Shown here: in pieces, positions 53,936-62,622 of the stretch
Layout of the letters: every line of letters starts with the position of its first letter
Position numbering within the stretch: position 1 is the stretch's first letter
Source: JAGQPD01 sp020426865
GTDB taxonomy: Bacteria > Planctomycetota > Planctomycetia > Pirellulales > Pirellulaceae
Assembly (NCBI GenBank): GCA_041399065.1
Contig: JAWKTN010000001.1
Coordinates: 1,426,001-1,490,000, forward strand
Reading direction: 5' to 3'
DNA length: 64,000 bases
Translations under genes and position numbers: made by a program
Notes under the pieces: model-generated
What the model saw: only the letters and a program-made list of their open reading frames with translations
Databases searched by the model: none
Told to the model about the DNA's origin: nothing

Positions 53936-54321
53936 CGTTGAGTTCCTCTTGCCATTCTGAAATAAAGCCGCCGATTGAAAAGAATCCGGTGAGCACCCCT
54001 ACGGCGCATTGTAAGCTGCGCGTATTCGTTCGTGCAAGGATCACGTTCGCGAACAAATCACGATTCTAAACTTGTTAATAAATTTGCACGATTTTCCTTG
54101 ATTTTCCCAGTGACTTACCTCGTTCGTGGAGGGTCGTTGATCCGAAAAACGTCTGTCGCGCGCCGGCCGTTGATCGCAACATGCGGCTCGGCGAGTACCA
54201 ACGGCAGGCCCGTCGGACCTGGACTGCGACACTACAAGCCTGCAGGTCTATTCCACGGCTGCCCTTAGAAGCCGGGCAATCGCCTAGCGGGGGGAGGCCC
54301 GTTGAAGATTGGCGGATACCT

Positions 54322-54337
54322 TGTGGTTCGAGGTATT
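54322..54337 (+). repeat. 16-bp dispersed word, copy 3
   Basis: TGTGGTTCGAGGTATT, the first 16 bases of the word at 14843 and 52482. Here and at 52466 it is preceded by the same GGCGGATACCT. Confidence 0.7.
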
Positions 54338-54394
54338 AACTCCGTGTCCCCAACCGTATGGAATCGAACGGTCGGATTGCTTCAACAACAAAAA

Positions 54395-54419
54395 CCTCCT
54401 AGGGCTCCGCCTCAGGAGG
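54395..54419. terminator. Intrinsic terminator of paralogue B
   Basis: CCTCCT/AGGAGG stem with GC-rich inner part, followed on the minus strand by TTTTTG. Same outer stem as the terminator at 52553. Confidence 0.82.
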
Positions 54420-54502
54420 CTTCTCGCATTTTTCACCAATGGTTGCTTTGTATCCGTCGATGTCCACGCGGACCGATGGATCGGCCGGGGAGACTCGCAC
54501 GT

Positions 54503-55771
54503 CTACCGGCGGCGGAGTGCGGCCAACGCCAGGAGGCTCAAAAGGCCAAGCACACCGGTGGCTGGTTCGGGAACCGATGAGACGGAAACTGCAGCACCGG
54601 CGGTGGCACCGAAATTGTCTTTCCAGACAGTGTAGTCGGCGGCATCGATTGTGCCGTTTCCGTTTCCGTCGGCATCGAGATCGGTTGTTGAACCGAAATT
54701 GTCTTTCCAGATCGTGTAGTCGGCGGCGTCGACTTCACCGTTGTTGTTGTAATCACCCAACAGCGGTGTCACGGTGCCAACCTTGGAAGTGAGCGTGTAG
54801 TTTTCACCATCGTGCGCGCCACTGGTAGAAAAGAAGTCGCTAAAGTTCAGGCCGTCTTTGCCGCTTTGGCCGTTGGCTCGCAAAATGCCGCGATCCCACA
54901 ATTGTTCCCACGTCAGTTTTTCGGCCAAATTGGCGTAGCCGAAGTCGCCAACAATATTTGTATTGATCGGGTTCTGAATACCGTAGTCGGTAATGAACTG
55001 ACCAGGTCCTGTGAAGTTAATGAATAAGTCGGGACTGGCCGGATCGTCAAGCGGAAAGTGGTTCCAGATCAATAAGTCTGCCGAACCCGGAACGGCCAGG
55101 GCACTGTCCGGGGCATACTTTCCGCCCGTCAGATCGACGGTACCGTCATTGATGTTGAAGCCGACTTTAACATTGGTATTTGTCGAGCTGTGCAAGCTGA
55201 GATTCACTTGCCCTTCGTTTTCGAATCGCCCGCCGTTGGTAATATTGATCTCCGTCACTTGATCACTCGCAGAACCGGTCAGACCGCCGATGATCAACCA
55301 ACCACCGAACGGATAGTCTTCGGCGCCGACGGTGATGACATCAACCGATGTCGTTCCGACTCGGCGAAATGTCCCGTTGTCGAGATTCAGGGCGCTGGGA
55401 TTAAACCGTGTCCAACGGTTTTCGGTCCATGTATCGTCGGTGACTTGCTGCCACGTCGCCCCTTCTTTCACTGTCAACGTACTGTTCTGATGGAATTGAA
55501 AATCGCCCCACGAGTTGCCGTCGTAGCTGACCGTCGCACCACCACCGATCGCGGCATCGACATCAATGCCGCCATTGGTCCCTTTGGTTGTGCCAAAGAT
55601 CGTGAAGGCGTCGGAGGGGAATACGCCATCGTCCCAAACGCCAAAGTCATTCCACTCGCCAGTCGCGCCGCCCACCCAATTCACGTCCAAAGCGTAGGTG
55701 CCCGTAGCCGATACCATCACTATTGCGGTTGCCAGGACCGCGGCTGTCCCAATCCCAAATCTGTTCGTCAT
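54503..55771 (-). CDS. Secreted PEP-CTERM protein with dockerin-like repeats, paralogue B
   Basis: 422 residues with the same layout as paralogue A: a signal peptide (AAVLATAIVMVSATGTYA), a body beginning LDVNWVGGATGEWNDF, two dockerin-like repeats (GDYNNNGEVDAADYTIW, DADGNGNGTIDAADYTVW) and a VPEPATG sorting tail ending RRR. The dockerin-type Ca-binding Asp/Asn positions are kept. The leader shares GCAAGAGGA with paralogue A, so the whole transcription unit was duplicated in tandem. Function unknown; surface or matrix protein by family. Confidence 0.9.
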   Translation of the reverse strand: MTNRFGIGTAAVLATAIVMVSATGTYALDVNWVGGATGEWNDFGVWDDGVFPSDAFTIFGTTKGTNGGIDVDAAIGGGATVSYDGNSWGDFQFHQNSTLTVKEGATWQQVTDDTWTENRWTRFNPSALNLDNGTFRRVGTTSVDVITVGAEDYPFGGWLIIGGLTGSASDQVTEINITNGGRFENEGQVNLSLHSSTNTNVKVGFNINDGTVDLTGGKYAPDSALAVPGSADLLIWNHFPLDDPASPDLFINFTGPGQFITDYGIQNPINTNIVGDFGYANLAEKLTWEQLWDRGILRANGQSGKDGLNFSDFFSTSGAHDGENYTLTSKVGTVTPLLGDYNNNGEVDAADYTIWKDNFGSTTDLDADGNGNGTIDAADYTVWKDNFGATAGAAVSVSSVPEPATGVLGLLSLLALAALRRR

Positions 55772-55951
55772 CGTTGAACCATCCTCTTGCCAGTTTGTCG
55801 TTGATCAACACCGAAACGCCCAATCCACAGTTGCACCTACAACGCTATTGTATCGACACCGTGAGGAAGATGCCAAGTAAAGTTACCCGGCTGTCCGCAG
55901 CTGGCTCAATGGTACCCAAAGTCGGCCGGCGCGGTTGTGTTGGGCCTTTTG

Positions 55952-56029
55952 CACTGACGGCTGGAACAGCCGTGGAACACTGACGGCTGGAACAGCCGTG
56001 GAACACTGACGGCTGGAACAGCCGTGGGA
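55952..56029 (+). repeat. Three tandem 26-bp units containing a palindrome
   Basis: Each unit contains ACGGCTG-GAA-CAGCCGT, a 7-bp stem with a 3-base loop; the third unit differs by one base at its end. They lie directly downstream of the Gfo/Idh gene (stop at 56033). Confidence 0.92.
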
Positions 56030-56032
56030 CAT

Positions 56033-57463
56033 TTACACCGCATATTCGCGATCGCGATTGATACCGGGCATGGGGATCGGGTACTTGCCATCGGCATCGG
56101 GCATGACCGGCGCCGGGCCGTCGGCGGTCATTTCAGCGACACCTGGCGCGAATTCATGTGGGCAATTCAGCATTTGCTCAAACGTAATCTCTTGCCCGGT
56201 ATGGGCGGCCATTCGACCCATGCTGGTCACCAAGCTGGCCTCCACGCCGCGCGGCACCTCGTTGTAGGGTTTGTCATTGATAATTGCGTCGACTAAATCT
56301 TCCCATTCCAATTCATAGGGATTTTTTTCTGGTTGGGGGAACGCCCATACCACGTCGCGACGGTCCTGATTCTGTCCCTTGAACGTGCGAACGCGACCGG
56401 GTGTGTGCCCCGACGTGCTGACGATCGCCGATCCCTTACTGGCGTGCACCACACTCGACATGTCGTTGTAGCACCCGTTCATCGTACGGCCATCGAAGAA
56501 CAGTTTTGAGCCATCTTCGAAGGTGTATTCCACCGAGTAGGAGTCAAAGTTTTGGTCGACGTAGTCTTCGCGGTAGTTGCGACCGCCCAGTGCCTGTGCC
56601 TTGATCGGCCAGGCGTTTTTCATCCAGCACGTTTCGTCGATCTGGTGGATATAAAAGTCGCTGAACAGCCCACCGCTGGCCCAGATAAAACTGTGGAACC
56701 GCCGGATCTGCCACATCACTTCCTGCTCACCCTCCGGCTTTCGCTTGGAGAACGCCGAGGCGACCGGACCATGCATGCGGTAGGCTCGCATGTTGATGAT
56801 GTCACCAATCTCACCGTCGCTGATCCGTTTGTGCAATTCCTGCCGGCCGCGGCAATGGCGGACCATCAAACCGACACCGCACTTCAGGTTTTTCGCGTCG
56901 GCCAGTTTCGCCAAGGCAAACATCCGTTGAGCGCTCGGGCCATCGGCGATCACCGGTTTTTCCATGAATACGTTGAGCCCCCGTTCGATGGCGTATTGAT
57001 AATGGACCCAGCGGAACGCCAGCGGTGTCGTCAGGATTACGATGTCGCCGGGCCGCAACGCGTCCATCGCCTTCCTGTAGGCGTCGAAACCAAGGAACAT
57101 GTGCTCGGGAGTCACCGCCAGCTTTTCTGGCTTATCGGCGAAGTTGTCCTTCAGCGCCTGGTGACTTTCCTGCATCCGGTTGTCGAACACATCGGCCATG
57201 GCGACGAGTTGCGTCGGTGCGTTCGTGACATGCAGCGCGTCTGCCACGGCACCGGTACCACGGCCACCGCAACCGACAATCGCCAATTGGATCGTACTGC
57301 TGTTGGCACCCTCTTGGGCGAATACCCGGGGAATCGTCACCGCGCTTAACGCCGACGCTACGGACGCTGTCTTCATGAACTGCCGGCGACTGGGTGAAGG
57401 CTGTGACTTTGTGTTGTCGCTTTGGGTTGTAGTGGCGGCTGGTTTCCGGGAAGAATCGCTCAT
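56033..57463 (-). CDS. Tat-exported Gfo/Idh/MocA-family oxidoreductase
   Basis: 476 residues. A twin-arginine signal SRRQFMKTASVASALS lies about 25-40 residues in, then the NAD loop LAIVGCGGRGTGAVADAL and the catalytic-Lys motif MEKPVIADG. Planctomycetes have very many such exported dehydrogenases, thought to act on sugars in the periplasm with bound cofactor. ATG 57463 (MSDSSRK) is chosen over 57556 since the Tat motif is then at a normal distance. It follows the FGE-type gene by about 100 bases on the same strand. Confidence 0.92.
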   Translation of the reverse strand: MSDSSRKPAATTTQSDNTKSQPSPSRRQFMKTASVASALSAVTIPRVFAQEGANSSTIQLAIVGCGGRGTGAVADALHVTNAPTQLVAMADVFDNRMQESHQALKDNFADKPEKLAVTPEHMFLGFDAYRKAMDALRPGDIVILTTPLAFRWVHYQYAIERGLNVFMEKPVIADGPSAQRMFALAKLADAKNLKCGVGLMVRHCRGRQELHKRISDGEIGDIINMRAYRMHGPVASAFSKRKPEGEQEVMWQIRRFHSFIWASGGLFSDFYIHQIDETCWMKNAWPIKAQALGGRNYREDYVDQNFDSYSVEYTFEDGSKLFFDGRTMNGCYNDMSSVVHASKGSAIVSTSGHTPGRVRTFKGQNQDRRDVVWAFPQPEKNPYELEWEDLVDAIINDKPYNEVPRGVEASLVTSMGRMAAHTGQEITFEQMLNCPHEFAPGVAEMTADGPAPVMPDADGKYPIPMPGINRDREYAV

Positions 57464-57565
57464 CAGATTTCTCGCTTGCATGGATAGGGATGAATAGTAA
57501 TCCGCAAAATGGTGAATCGTAAAAGTTACGCTTGTGATCATCGATGACTGGGGCATGCCGGTCGG

Positions 57566-58651
57566 TCAACGTTTCTTCGCCGCGCTATTCCAAAAGAAAT
57601 ACATCTCTTCCGGCGAAGGGATTTCCAATGGACGCACAATCCGAAATCCCAACCACTGCGCGTCCGTATGATACCAAAGGCTCTTGGGAAGCTGCGGATC
57701 CTGCACCTTCCATTCCGCATCCGAGCCGCGGCGGAAGGCAGATCGCAATTGTTCCGGATCGTCATCCCAGCCTCCCCCGCGTACCGATCGGGGGTACAGC
57801 GATTCGGGTCTGATCAACGGAGATTGAGGATGCTGCTTAATCTGCAGGAAGTAGTCGCCAACAAATTGATCGGCACACCATTCCATAACATTGCCGTGCA
57901 TATCGTGCAACCCCCACGGGTTGGGTTTTTTTTGCCCAACGAGTTGATACTTCTCGTCGCTATTGTCGTAATACCATGCGTAGTCACCGAGCTGGCTGGG
58001 ATCGTCACCAAACGAATAGGCGGTGGTCGTTCCCGCTCGACATGCGTATTCCCATTCCGCTTCGGTCGGCAACCGATAAAAGTGACCGGTTTGTGCACTC
58101 AACCATTGGCAGTACTTGTTCGCCGCATGCTGCGTCATGCTAATGGCGGGAAAGCCACGCTGTCCCATGCCGAAGCTCATTTCCGTGTACGGCTTCGTCG
58201 GCTGACAAACCGCGTCGACCATCGTATGCTTGTGGGGATCGTAGTCGACCCGAGCACCATTCTTCTTGCGATCCGGTGCCGTGACCATATACGGTTCGTA
58301 TTCGTCCCAGGTCACTTCGAATCTGCCCATCCAAAACGGCTTGACGCTCACCTCGACTTGGGGCCCTTCGTTCTCTTGTCGGTTCGCCTCGTCAGCGGGA
58401 CTTCCCATCCGGAATGTCCCGCCAGGGATCTTGACCATCGAATACTTGGCGCCTGTCAGCGGCACTTCGGACTCATAGTCCTGCATCTCCTCCGCTTGAT
58501 GGATTTGCGATTTTTCGACAATCAACGCATGGATCTTTTTCGCCAGCTCGAGATTATCCGGGCCATCGGCGTCCTGACCACGCACCGTCGCCGGTTCCAG
58601 GAAGAGAAACAACAGAAAAAGACCGGTCAGTTTCCAATAGCTGTTGTGCAT
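57566..58651 (-). CDS. Secreted FGE-sulfatase (SUMF1/EgtB-fold) domain protein
   Basis: 361 residues with a signal peptide (LTGLFLLFLFLEPATVRG) and one FGE-type domain: MVKIPGGTFRMGSP at the start, RLPTEAEWEYACRAG in the middle and the C-terminal VRGGGWDDD...RSAFRRG...GFRIVR. The catalytic Cys pair of true formylglycine-generating enzymes is not evident, so it is probably a structural or binding member. Unlike the NACHT protein, its tail shows no NNC-rich pattern. GAGGA four bases before the ATG at 58651 sets the start. Probably co-transcribed with the Gfo/Idh gene. Confidence 0.88.
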   Translation of the reverse strand: MHNSYWKLTGLFLLFLFLEPATVRGQDADGPDNLELAKKIHALIVEKSQIHQAEEMQDYESEVPLTGAKYSMVKIPGGTFRMGSPADEANRQENEGPQVEVSVKPFWMGRFEVTWDEYEPYMVTAPDRKKNGARVDYDPHKHTMVDAVCQPTKPYTEMSFGMGQRGFPAISMTQHAANKYCQWLSAQTGHFYRLPTEAEWEYACRAGTTTAYSFGDDPSQLGDYAWYYDNSDEKYQLVGQKKPNPWGLHDMHGNVMEWCADQFVGDYFLQIKQHPQSPLIRPESLYPRSVRGGGWDDDPEQLRSAFRRGSDAEWKVQDPQLPKSLWYHTDAQWLGFRIVRPLEIPSPEEMYFFWNSAAKKR

Positions 58652-59066
58652 CAGTCCTCTATCGCTCGTCGGAGGGAATACGCAGGCGGGGAATCCGAAG
58701 GCAATCTGCCAGAGCCCTATCTTACCACGCAACGATCGGGAACGAAAACTACCGTCTGACGGGAATTCAGCCAATTCTTCCCCGCCACGCCGACCCGCAT
58801 CGCTGCCCGCACACCTATTGGCGAAGTGCAGGCAAAGTGCAGGCAGGTTTCTGAGTGTCGGGAGATCCGTTAAGTTAGACAGCGCAATGTTACACGGCGC
58901 AAAGTTACACGGCTGTCCCAGCCGTAGCCGTAGCCGTAGCCGTAGCCGTAGCCGTAGCCGTAGCGTCGAGCGTCGAGCGTCGAGCGTCGAGAAGCAGCGG
59001 CAAAAGCCAGCTGAGGACAGCTAAGTAACGTACGATATTGGCCATTACACGAACGACGATGCAATC
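58652..59066. other. Gap with microsatellites before the HAD gene
   Basis: Contains the divergent promoters of the FGE-type and HAD genes, a palindrome ACGGCTG-TCC-CAGCCGT (58909-58925) and the two short tandem arrays at 58921-58990. No gene is supported. Confidence 0.6.
58921..58990 (+). repeat. Seven GCCGTA units followed by four GCGTCGA units
   Basis: Perfect hexamer array (58921-58962) directly joined to a perfect heptamer array (58963-58990). Such arrays mutate by slippage; they lie about 80 bases upstream of the HAD start and could change spacing in its promoter. Confidence 0.95.
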
Positions 59067-59759
59067 ATGACCGCGGTTTTTTTCGATATTGACGGAACGC
59101 TGATTTGCACCGCTGGGGCGGGGCAGGACGCCATGGCCAGCGCGGTGGCTCAATGTTTTGGCGTCCCTGCGGATCGGGCGGGTGTTACGTTTGCTGGGCG
59201 GACCGACCGTTCGATTGTGCTGGACCTATTCGCGCTGCACGACATTCCCTCCACTGAGCAGAACATTGCCACCTTCGTTCGACGTTTTGTGGAGCTCCTT
59301 CCGGAGCACTTGCAGGCCAAGCAGGGGCGGGTATTGCCCGGAGTGTCAACTTGGCTGCAACGTCTTGGAGCTCGGGACGACTTGTATTTAGGTTTGATCA
59401 CGGGAAACTTGCACCGAACAGCGCATTTGAAGCTGGAACATTACGGAATCTCCAGTTACTTCCACAACGGCGCGGGATTGCGTGGGGGATTTGGCGACGA
59501 CCATGTTGAACGCGACGATGTAGCGCGAATGGCGATGGTGCAACTCCGCGGTCTGCGAGCGAACATCGTCGCGTCCGAGCAAGTATGGGTGGTGGGCGAC
59601 ACGACGCGAGATATTCAATGTGCCCGTGCGATCGGCGCACGGGTCATCGCGGTGGCCACGGGAGGGCATGACAGATCGACGCTCGCGGCCGCCAGACCCG
59701 ACGTATTGGTCGACGATTTGACTCAAGCCACGGAGTGCCTCGACGAGTGGCTGCAATGA
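59067..59759 (+). CDS. HAD-superfamily phosphatase (phosphoglycolate phosphatase-like)
   Basis: 230 residues. Motif I FFDIDGTL with the nucleophile Asp at residue 7 and acid-base Asp at 9, motif II LITGN, and motif IV VVGDTTRDIQCA. A four-helix cap between motifs I and II places it in subfamily IA, like Gph. The substrate is a small phosphate ester, unknown. Free-standing on the plus strand. Confidence 0.9.
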   Translation: MTAVFFDIDGTLICTAGAGQDAMASAVAQCFGVPADRAGVTFAGRTDRSIVLDLFALHDIPSTEQNIATFVRRFVELLPEHLQAKQGRVLPGVSTWLQRLGARDDLYLGLITGNLHRTAHLKLEHYGISSYFHNGAGLRGGFGDDHVERDDVARMAMVQLRGLRANIVASEQVWVVGDTTRDIQCARAIGARVIAVATGGHDRSTLAAARPDVLVDDLTQATECLDEWLQ

Positions 59760-59829
59760 TACCGTAAGCGGGTAGGTTTCAAAGAGTGTGTTAGATGCGA
59801 CGCTGTTATGTCGCTATGAGTGAGCAGAA

Positions 59830-60729
59830 ATGAACAATCATGAACCTGGTGGAACGGGGGAGCGGTCGCGTCGCACGTCGGCGTGGGTCGTGGAGACAAC
59901 TCGAGAAACTTTTGAAGCGGACGTCTGGGAGCGTTCTGAGCAGGTGCCGATCGTGGTCGATTTCTGGGCGCCGTGGTGTGCCCCCTGTCGCGCGCTTGGC
60001 CCCGTGCTGGAGCGTTTGGCGGGCGAGTACGAAGGGCAATTCGAGTTGGTGAAGGTGAACATGGACGAGGTGCCGGAGGCGGCCGCACAATTTCAAGTGC
60101 AGTCGATACCGATGGTTGTGGGTTTGCGCCATCGTGAAGTTGTCGATTTCTTTGTCGGCGCCTTGCCTGAATCGCATTTGCGAGCGTTCTTGGATCGAAT
60201 CGTGCCAAGTGCTGCCGAGCGGCTGGTGCTGGAAGCGCGTCTCTTGCAAGAAACCGAACCGGACGGTGCCATCCAACGGTTGCGACAGGCGATGGAGCTG
60301 GAACCGAATCAATCGGCCGCGACGATCGCCTGCGGACAGCTGCTGGTGGACCTGGGACGGTACGAGGAAGCGGCGGAGATCGTCGAGCAATTGGAAGGGC
60401 GGGGGTTTTTGGAGCCGGAAGCGCAGCGGGTGCAGGCGGCCGTGCAACGCCATCAGCAAGGGGCAGAGGCTGGCGACGTCGCGGCATGTCGCGAGGCGCT
60501 GGCTGCCGAGCCGGATAATCCCCAGCTGTCATTGCACCTGGCGCAGGCACTGGCCGCCGAAGAGAGCTTCGAAGAGTCGCTGCAGCTGGCCTTGCGGCTG
60601 GTTCAGTCCGATCGACAGCGGACGGGGGAATCGGCGCGGCAGTTGATGGTCGATATTTTTCATATTCTACCTGATGACTCGGACTTGACAGCCGAGTACC
60701 GCAGAAAGCTGGCCGCGGCGCTGTTTTAG
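59830..60729 (+). CDS. Thioredoxin-TPR protein (CnoX/YbbN-like)
   Basis: 299 residues: an N-terminal thioredoxin domain with FWAPWCAPCRALGPVL (active-site CAPC) and cis-Pro QSIPMVV, then about 180 residues of TPR-like helices (PDGAIQRLRQAMELEPNQSAA). This is the CnoX/YbbN layout, a chaperone that protects proteins under oxidative chlorine stress and passes them to GroEL. In E. coli YbbN one Cys is missing, but here both active-site Cys are present, so it may also reduce disulfides. Cytoplasmic. Confidence 0.9.
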   Translation: MNNHEPGGTGERSRRTSAWVVETTRETFEADVWERSEQVPIVVDFWAPWCAPCRALGPVLERLAGEYEGQFELVKVNMDEVPEAAAQFQVQSIPMVVGLRHREVVDFFVGALPESHLRAFLDRIVPSAAERLVLEARLLQETEPDGAIQRLRQAMELEPNQSAATIACGQLLVDLGRYEEAAEIVEQLEGRGFLEPEAQRVQAAVQRHQQGAEAGDVAACREALAAEPDNPQLSLHLAQALAAEESFEESLQLALRLVQSDRQRTGESARQLMVDIFHILPDDSDLTAEYRRKLAAALF

Positions 60730-60847
60730 CAAAGGTGCGCGCGTCACACCGTGGCCATTGTTTTTGCCGCCTGGGCTGGCGGTGCGACGGCTGGTTCGCT
60801 ATGGTCCAAATGATTTTGTTTTGCCCCGTCATCCCGAGAAATGCACC

Positions 60848-61942
60848 ATGTCCGACCTTCATGTACCGCGCTGCGAGCAGGTTCAGCGATTTTTGAAACG
60901 CGAGTCACTAGCGGGGTTGCTGATCTCGAATCCGCGCAACGTGACTTACTTGACGGGCTTTACCGGAGACGATAGCTACCTGCTGGTGACGCAATCGAAA
61001 AGGATCCTGATTAGCGATTTTCGCTTTATCATCCAGTTGGCCGAAGAGTGTCCCGATATCGAGGTGGAGATTCGGTCGACCGGACAGACGATCGGGGATG
61101 CGGTTGGAGGACTCGTCGGGCGGTTGAAGCTGGGACGCGTTGGCTTTGAGGCCGGGCACTTGACGGTGGCCCAGCGGGATGCATTGGCCGAGCGAATGTC
61201 GGCAGTGGATTTGGTCGGGACGACGGGGGTTGTCGAACAGCTGCGGATGGTCAAGGACAAGCACGAGATCGAACTGCTGCGGCGAGCGGTGAGGGTCGCG
61301 GAACAGGCGATTGGTGTGATGGTGGCGTCGTTGCGAGGGGAGTTGTCGGAGTTGCAGGTGGCCCATGAGTTGGAGAATCAGATCCGGTTGTTTGGCGGCA
61401 GTGGCTGCAGTTTCGCGCCGATTGTGGCTGTTGGAGAGCGCGCGGCACTGCCGCATTGCCCGCCGGGGAAGAAGAGAATCGGCGAGCGCGAATTTGTGCT
61501 CATCGATTGGGGAGCTACCTATCAGGGCTACCGGAGCGACTTGACGCGAGTATACGTGACCGGTAAAATCTCGCCGAAACTGAGGCGTATTTACAAAGTT
61601 GTGTTGCAGGCGCAGCGTCGTGCGATCGAGGCAATCCGACCTGGTGTAAGTCTGGAAGCCGTCGACGCTGCGGCTCGGACCGTGATCGAAAAGGCCGGAT
61701 TCGGAAAGTACTTCGGGCATGGCCTCGGGCACGGAATCGGACTGGATATCCACGAATCGCCCCGCATGGCCGTTGGCCAAAAGCAGACGCTGAGCGCCGG
61801 GATGGTCGTGACCGTCGAGCCCGGAATATACTTGCCGGATTGGGGCGGTGTGCGCATCGAAGACGATGTCCTCGTCACGCGCCGTGGACACGAGGTGTTA
61901 AGTTCGGTGTCCAAGGAATTGGACGAGTGCGTGATATCTTAG
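60848..61942 (+). CDS. Xaa-Pro aminopeptidase / M24 peptidase (PepQ/PepP-like)
   Basis: 364 residues. N-terminal creatinase-like domain (LLISNPRNVTYLTGFTGDDSY), then the pita-bread M24 fold with its five metal ligands: Asp in VLIDWGA, Asp in RSDLTR, His in GHGLGHGIGLDIHESP, Glu in VTVEPGIY and Glu in RIEDDV. It releases N-terminal residues next to proline. The ATG at 60848 follows the Met of the family consensus; the frame is open upstream without homology. Placement before accB-accC is common in bacteria. Confidence 0.93.
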   Translation: MSDLHVPRCEQVQRFLKRESLAGLLISNPRNVTYLTGFTGDDSYLLVTQSKRILISDFRFIIQLAEECPDIEVEIRSTGQTIGDAVGGLVGRLKLGRVGFEAGHLTVAQRDALAERMSAVDLVGTTGVVEQLRMVKDKHEIELLRRAVRVAEQAIGVMVASLRGELSELQVAHELENQIRLFGGSGCSFAPIVAVGERAALPHCPPGKKRIGEREFVLIDWGATYQGYRSDLTRVYVTGKISPKLRRIYKVVLQAQRRAIEAIRPGVSLEAVDAAARTVIEKAGFGKYFGHGLGHGIGLDIHESPRMAVGQKQTLSAGMVVTVEPGIYLPDWGGVRIEDDVLVTRRGHEVLSSVSKELDECVIS

Positions 61943-62017
61943 GCTGCACGTCGGCACTGGCTCGTATGACCCTCGCAAGATTGTGGTAGCTTGGTCCAGG
62001 TATCTTGCCGCACGTGA

Positions 62018-62065
62018 GCGTTGCCAGTGAAAAGCGTTGCCAGGTAAAAGCGTTGCCAGGTAAAA
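62018..62065 (+). repeat. Three tandem 16-bp units in the accB leader
   Basis: GCGTTGCCAGGTAAAA twice, preceded by a copy that has GTGAAAA in place of GGTAAAA. The array ends 49 bases before the accB start and contains inverted pieces such as GTTGCC and GGCAAC across copies. Confidence 0.9.
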
Positions 62066-62114
62066 GTGGCCACGAACAAAATGCGATAAACGAAAGTAGA
62101 GATGGGAGATGCCC

Positions 62115-62609
62115 ATGGCGGATACGGATACGGATGCGAACCCTGACAATGTTTTCGATCTCGAACGCTTGCGATCGTTGATCGAATTAATGCGCGAGTA
62201 CGAGTTGAGCGAAGTGGACTTGCGTCAAGCCGATCAGCGGGTCAGGGTACGACGTCATGATGAGCAGGGCGTCGACTTGGCGCCGCGCGTCATGGCGGTG
62301 CCGCCACAGGCGATGGCCACGAGTGGACCGGCGACGTCTTCCGCCGCAGCTCCGGCCAATGAGAACATCATAACGATCAACAGTCCCATGGTCGGTACAT
62401 TTTACAGCAAGCCGAACCCTGATTCCGAGTCGTTCGTGAAGGTGGGAGACACTGTTGGTCCAGAAACGGTCGTCTGCATCATTGAGGCGATGAAGGTATT
62501 CAACGAAATTCAAGCCGAGGTGTCGGGGCGGATCGTGGCGGTGCTCGTGGACAATGAGGAAGCGGTGGACCATGGCAAGCCGCTATTCAAGATCGACACC
62601 AGTCGCTAA
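62115..62609 (+). CDS. accB: Acetyl-CoA carboxylase biotin carboxyl carrier protein
   Basis: 164 residues. An N-terminal helical segment and an Ala/Pro linker (about residues 65-85) lead to the biotinyl domain with the thumb loop and the biotinylation site EAMKVFNE (Lys at the MK). It carries carboxybiotin between AccC and the transferase in fatty acid synthesis. ATG 62115 is preferred over 62109 because GGGAG then lies at proper distance. accC starts 13 bases later. Confidence 0.96.
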   Translation: MADTDTDANPDNVFDLERLRSLIELMREYELSEVDLRQADQRVRVRRHDEQGVDLAPRVMAVPPQAMATSGPATSSAAAPANENIITINSPMVGTFYSKPNPDSESFVKVGDTVGPETVVCIIEAMKVFNEIQAEVSGRIVAVLVDNEEAVDHGKPLFKIDTSR

Positions 62610-62622
62610 ACGGAATCTGCGG

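Larger units (their letters stand above)
53936..54502. other. Gap between PEP-CTERM paralogues
   Basis: Holds the promoter of paralogue A (about 53936-54110, AT-rich) and the terminator of paralogue B (54395-54419). The part from about 54120 to 54300 is GC-rich with several complementary segments (CCGTTG/CAACGG, CAGG/CCTG, TGCCC/GGGCA) and no open frame, so a structured RNA is possible but unproven. Confidence 0.45.

Noticed and set aside
57566..58651. Second FGE-sulfatase protein as another DGR target
   Set aside because: Its tail positions use mixed third bases and the gene has no GC-rich tail; ordinary family member.
58921..58990. CRISPR array
   Set aside because: Simple 6- and 7-bp tandem repeats without spacers; no cas genes in the window.
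59723..60862. 379-codon minus-strand frame opposite the thioredoxin-TPR gene
   Set aside because: Pro/Arg/Ala-rich antisense shadow; the plus strand has a clear CnoX-type protein.
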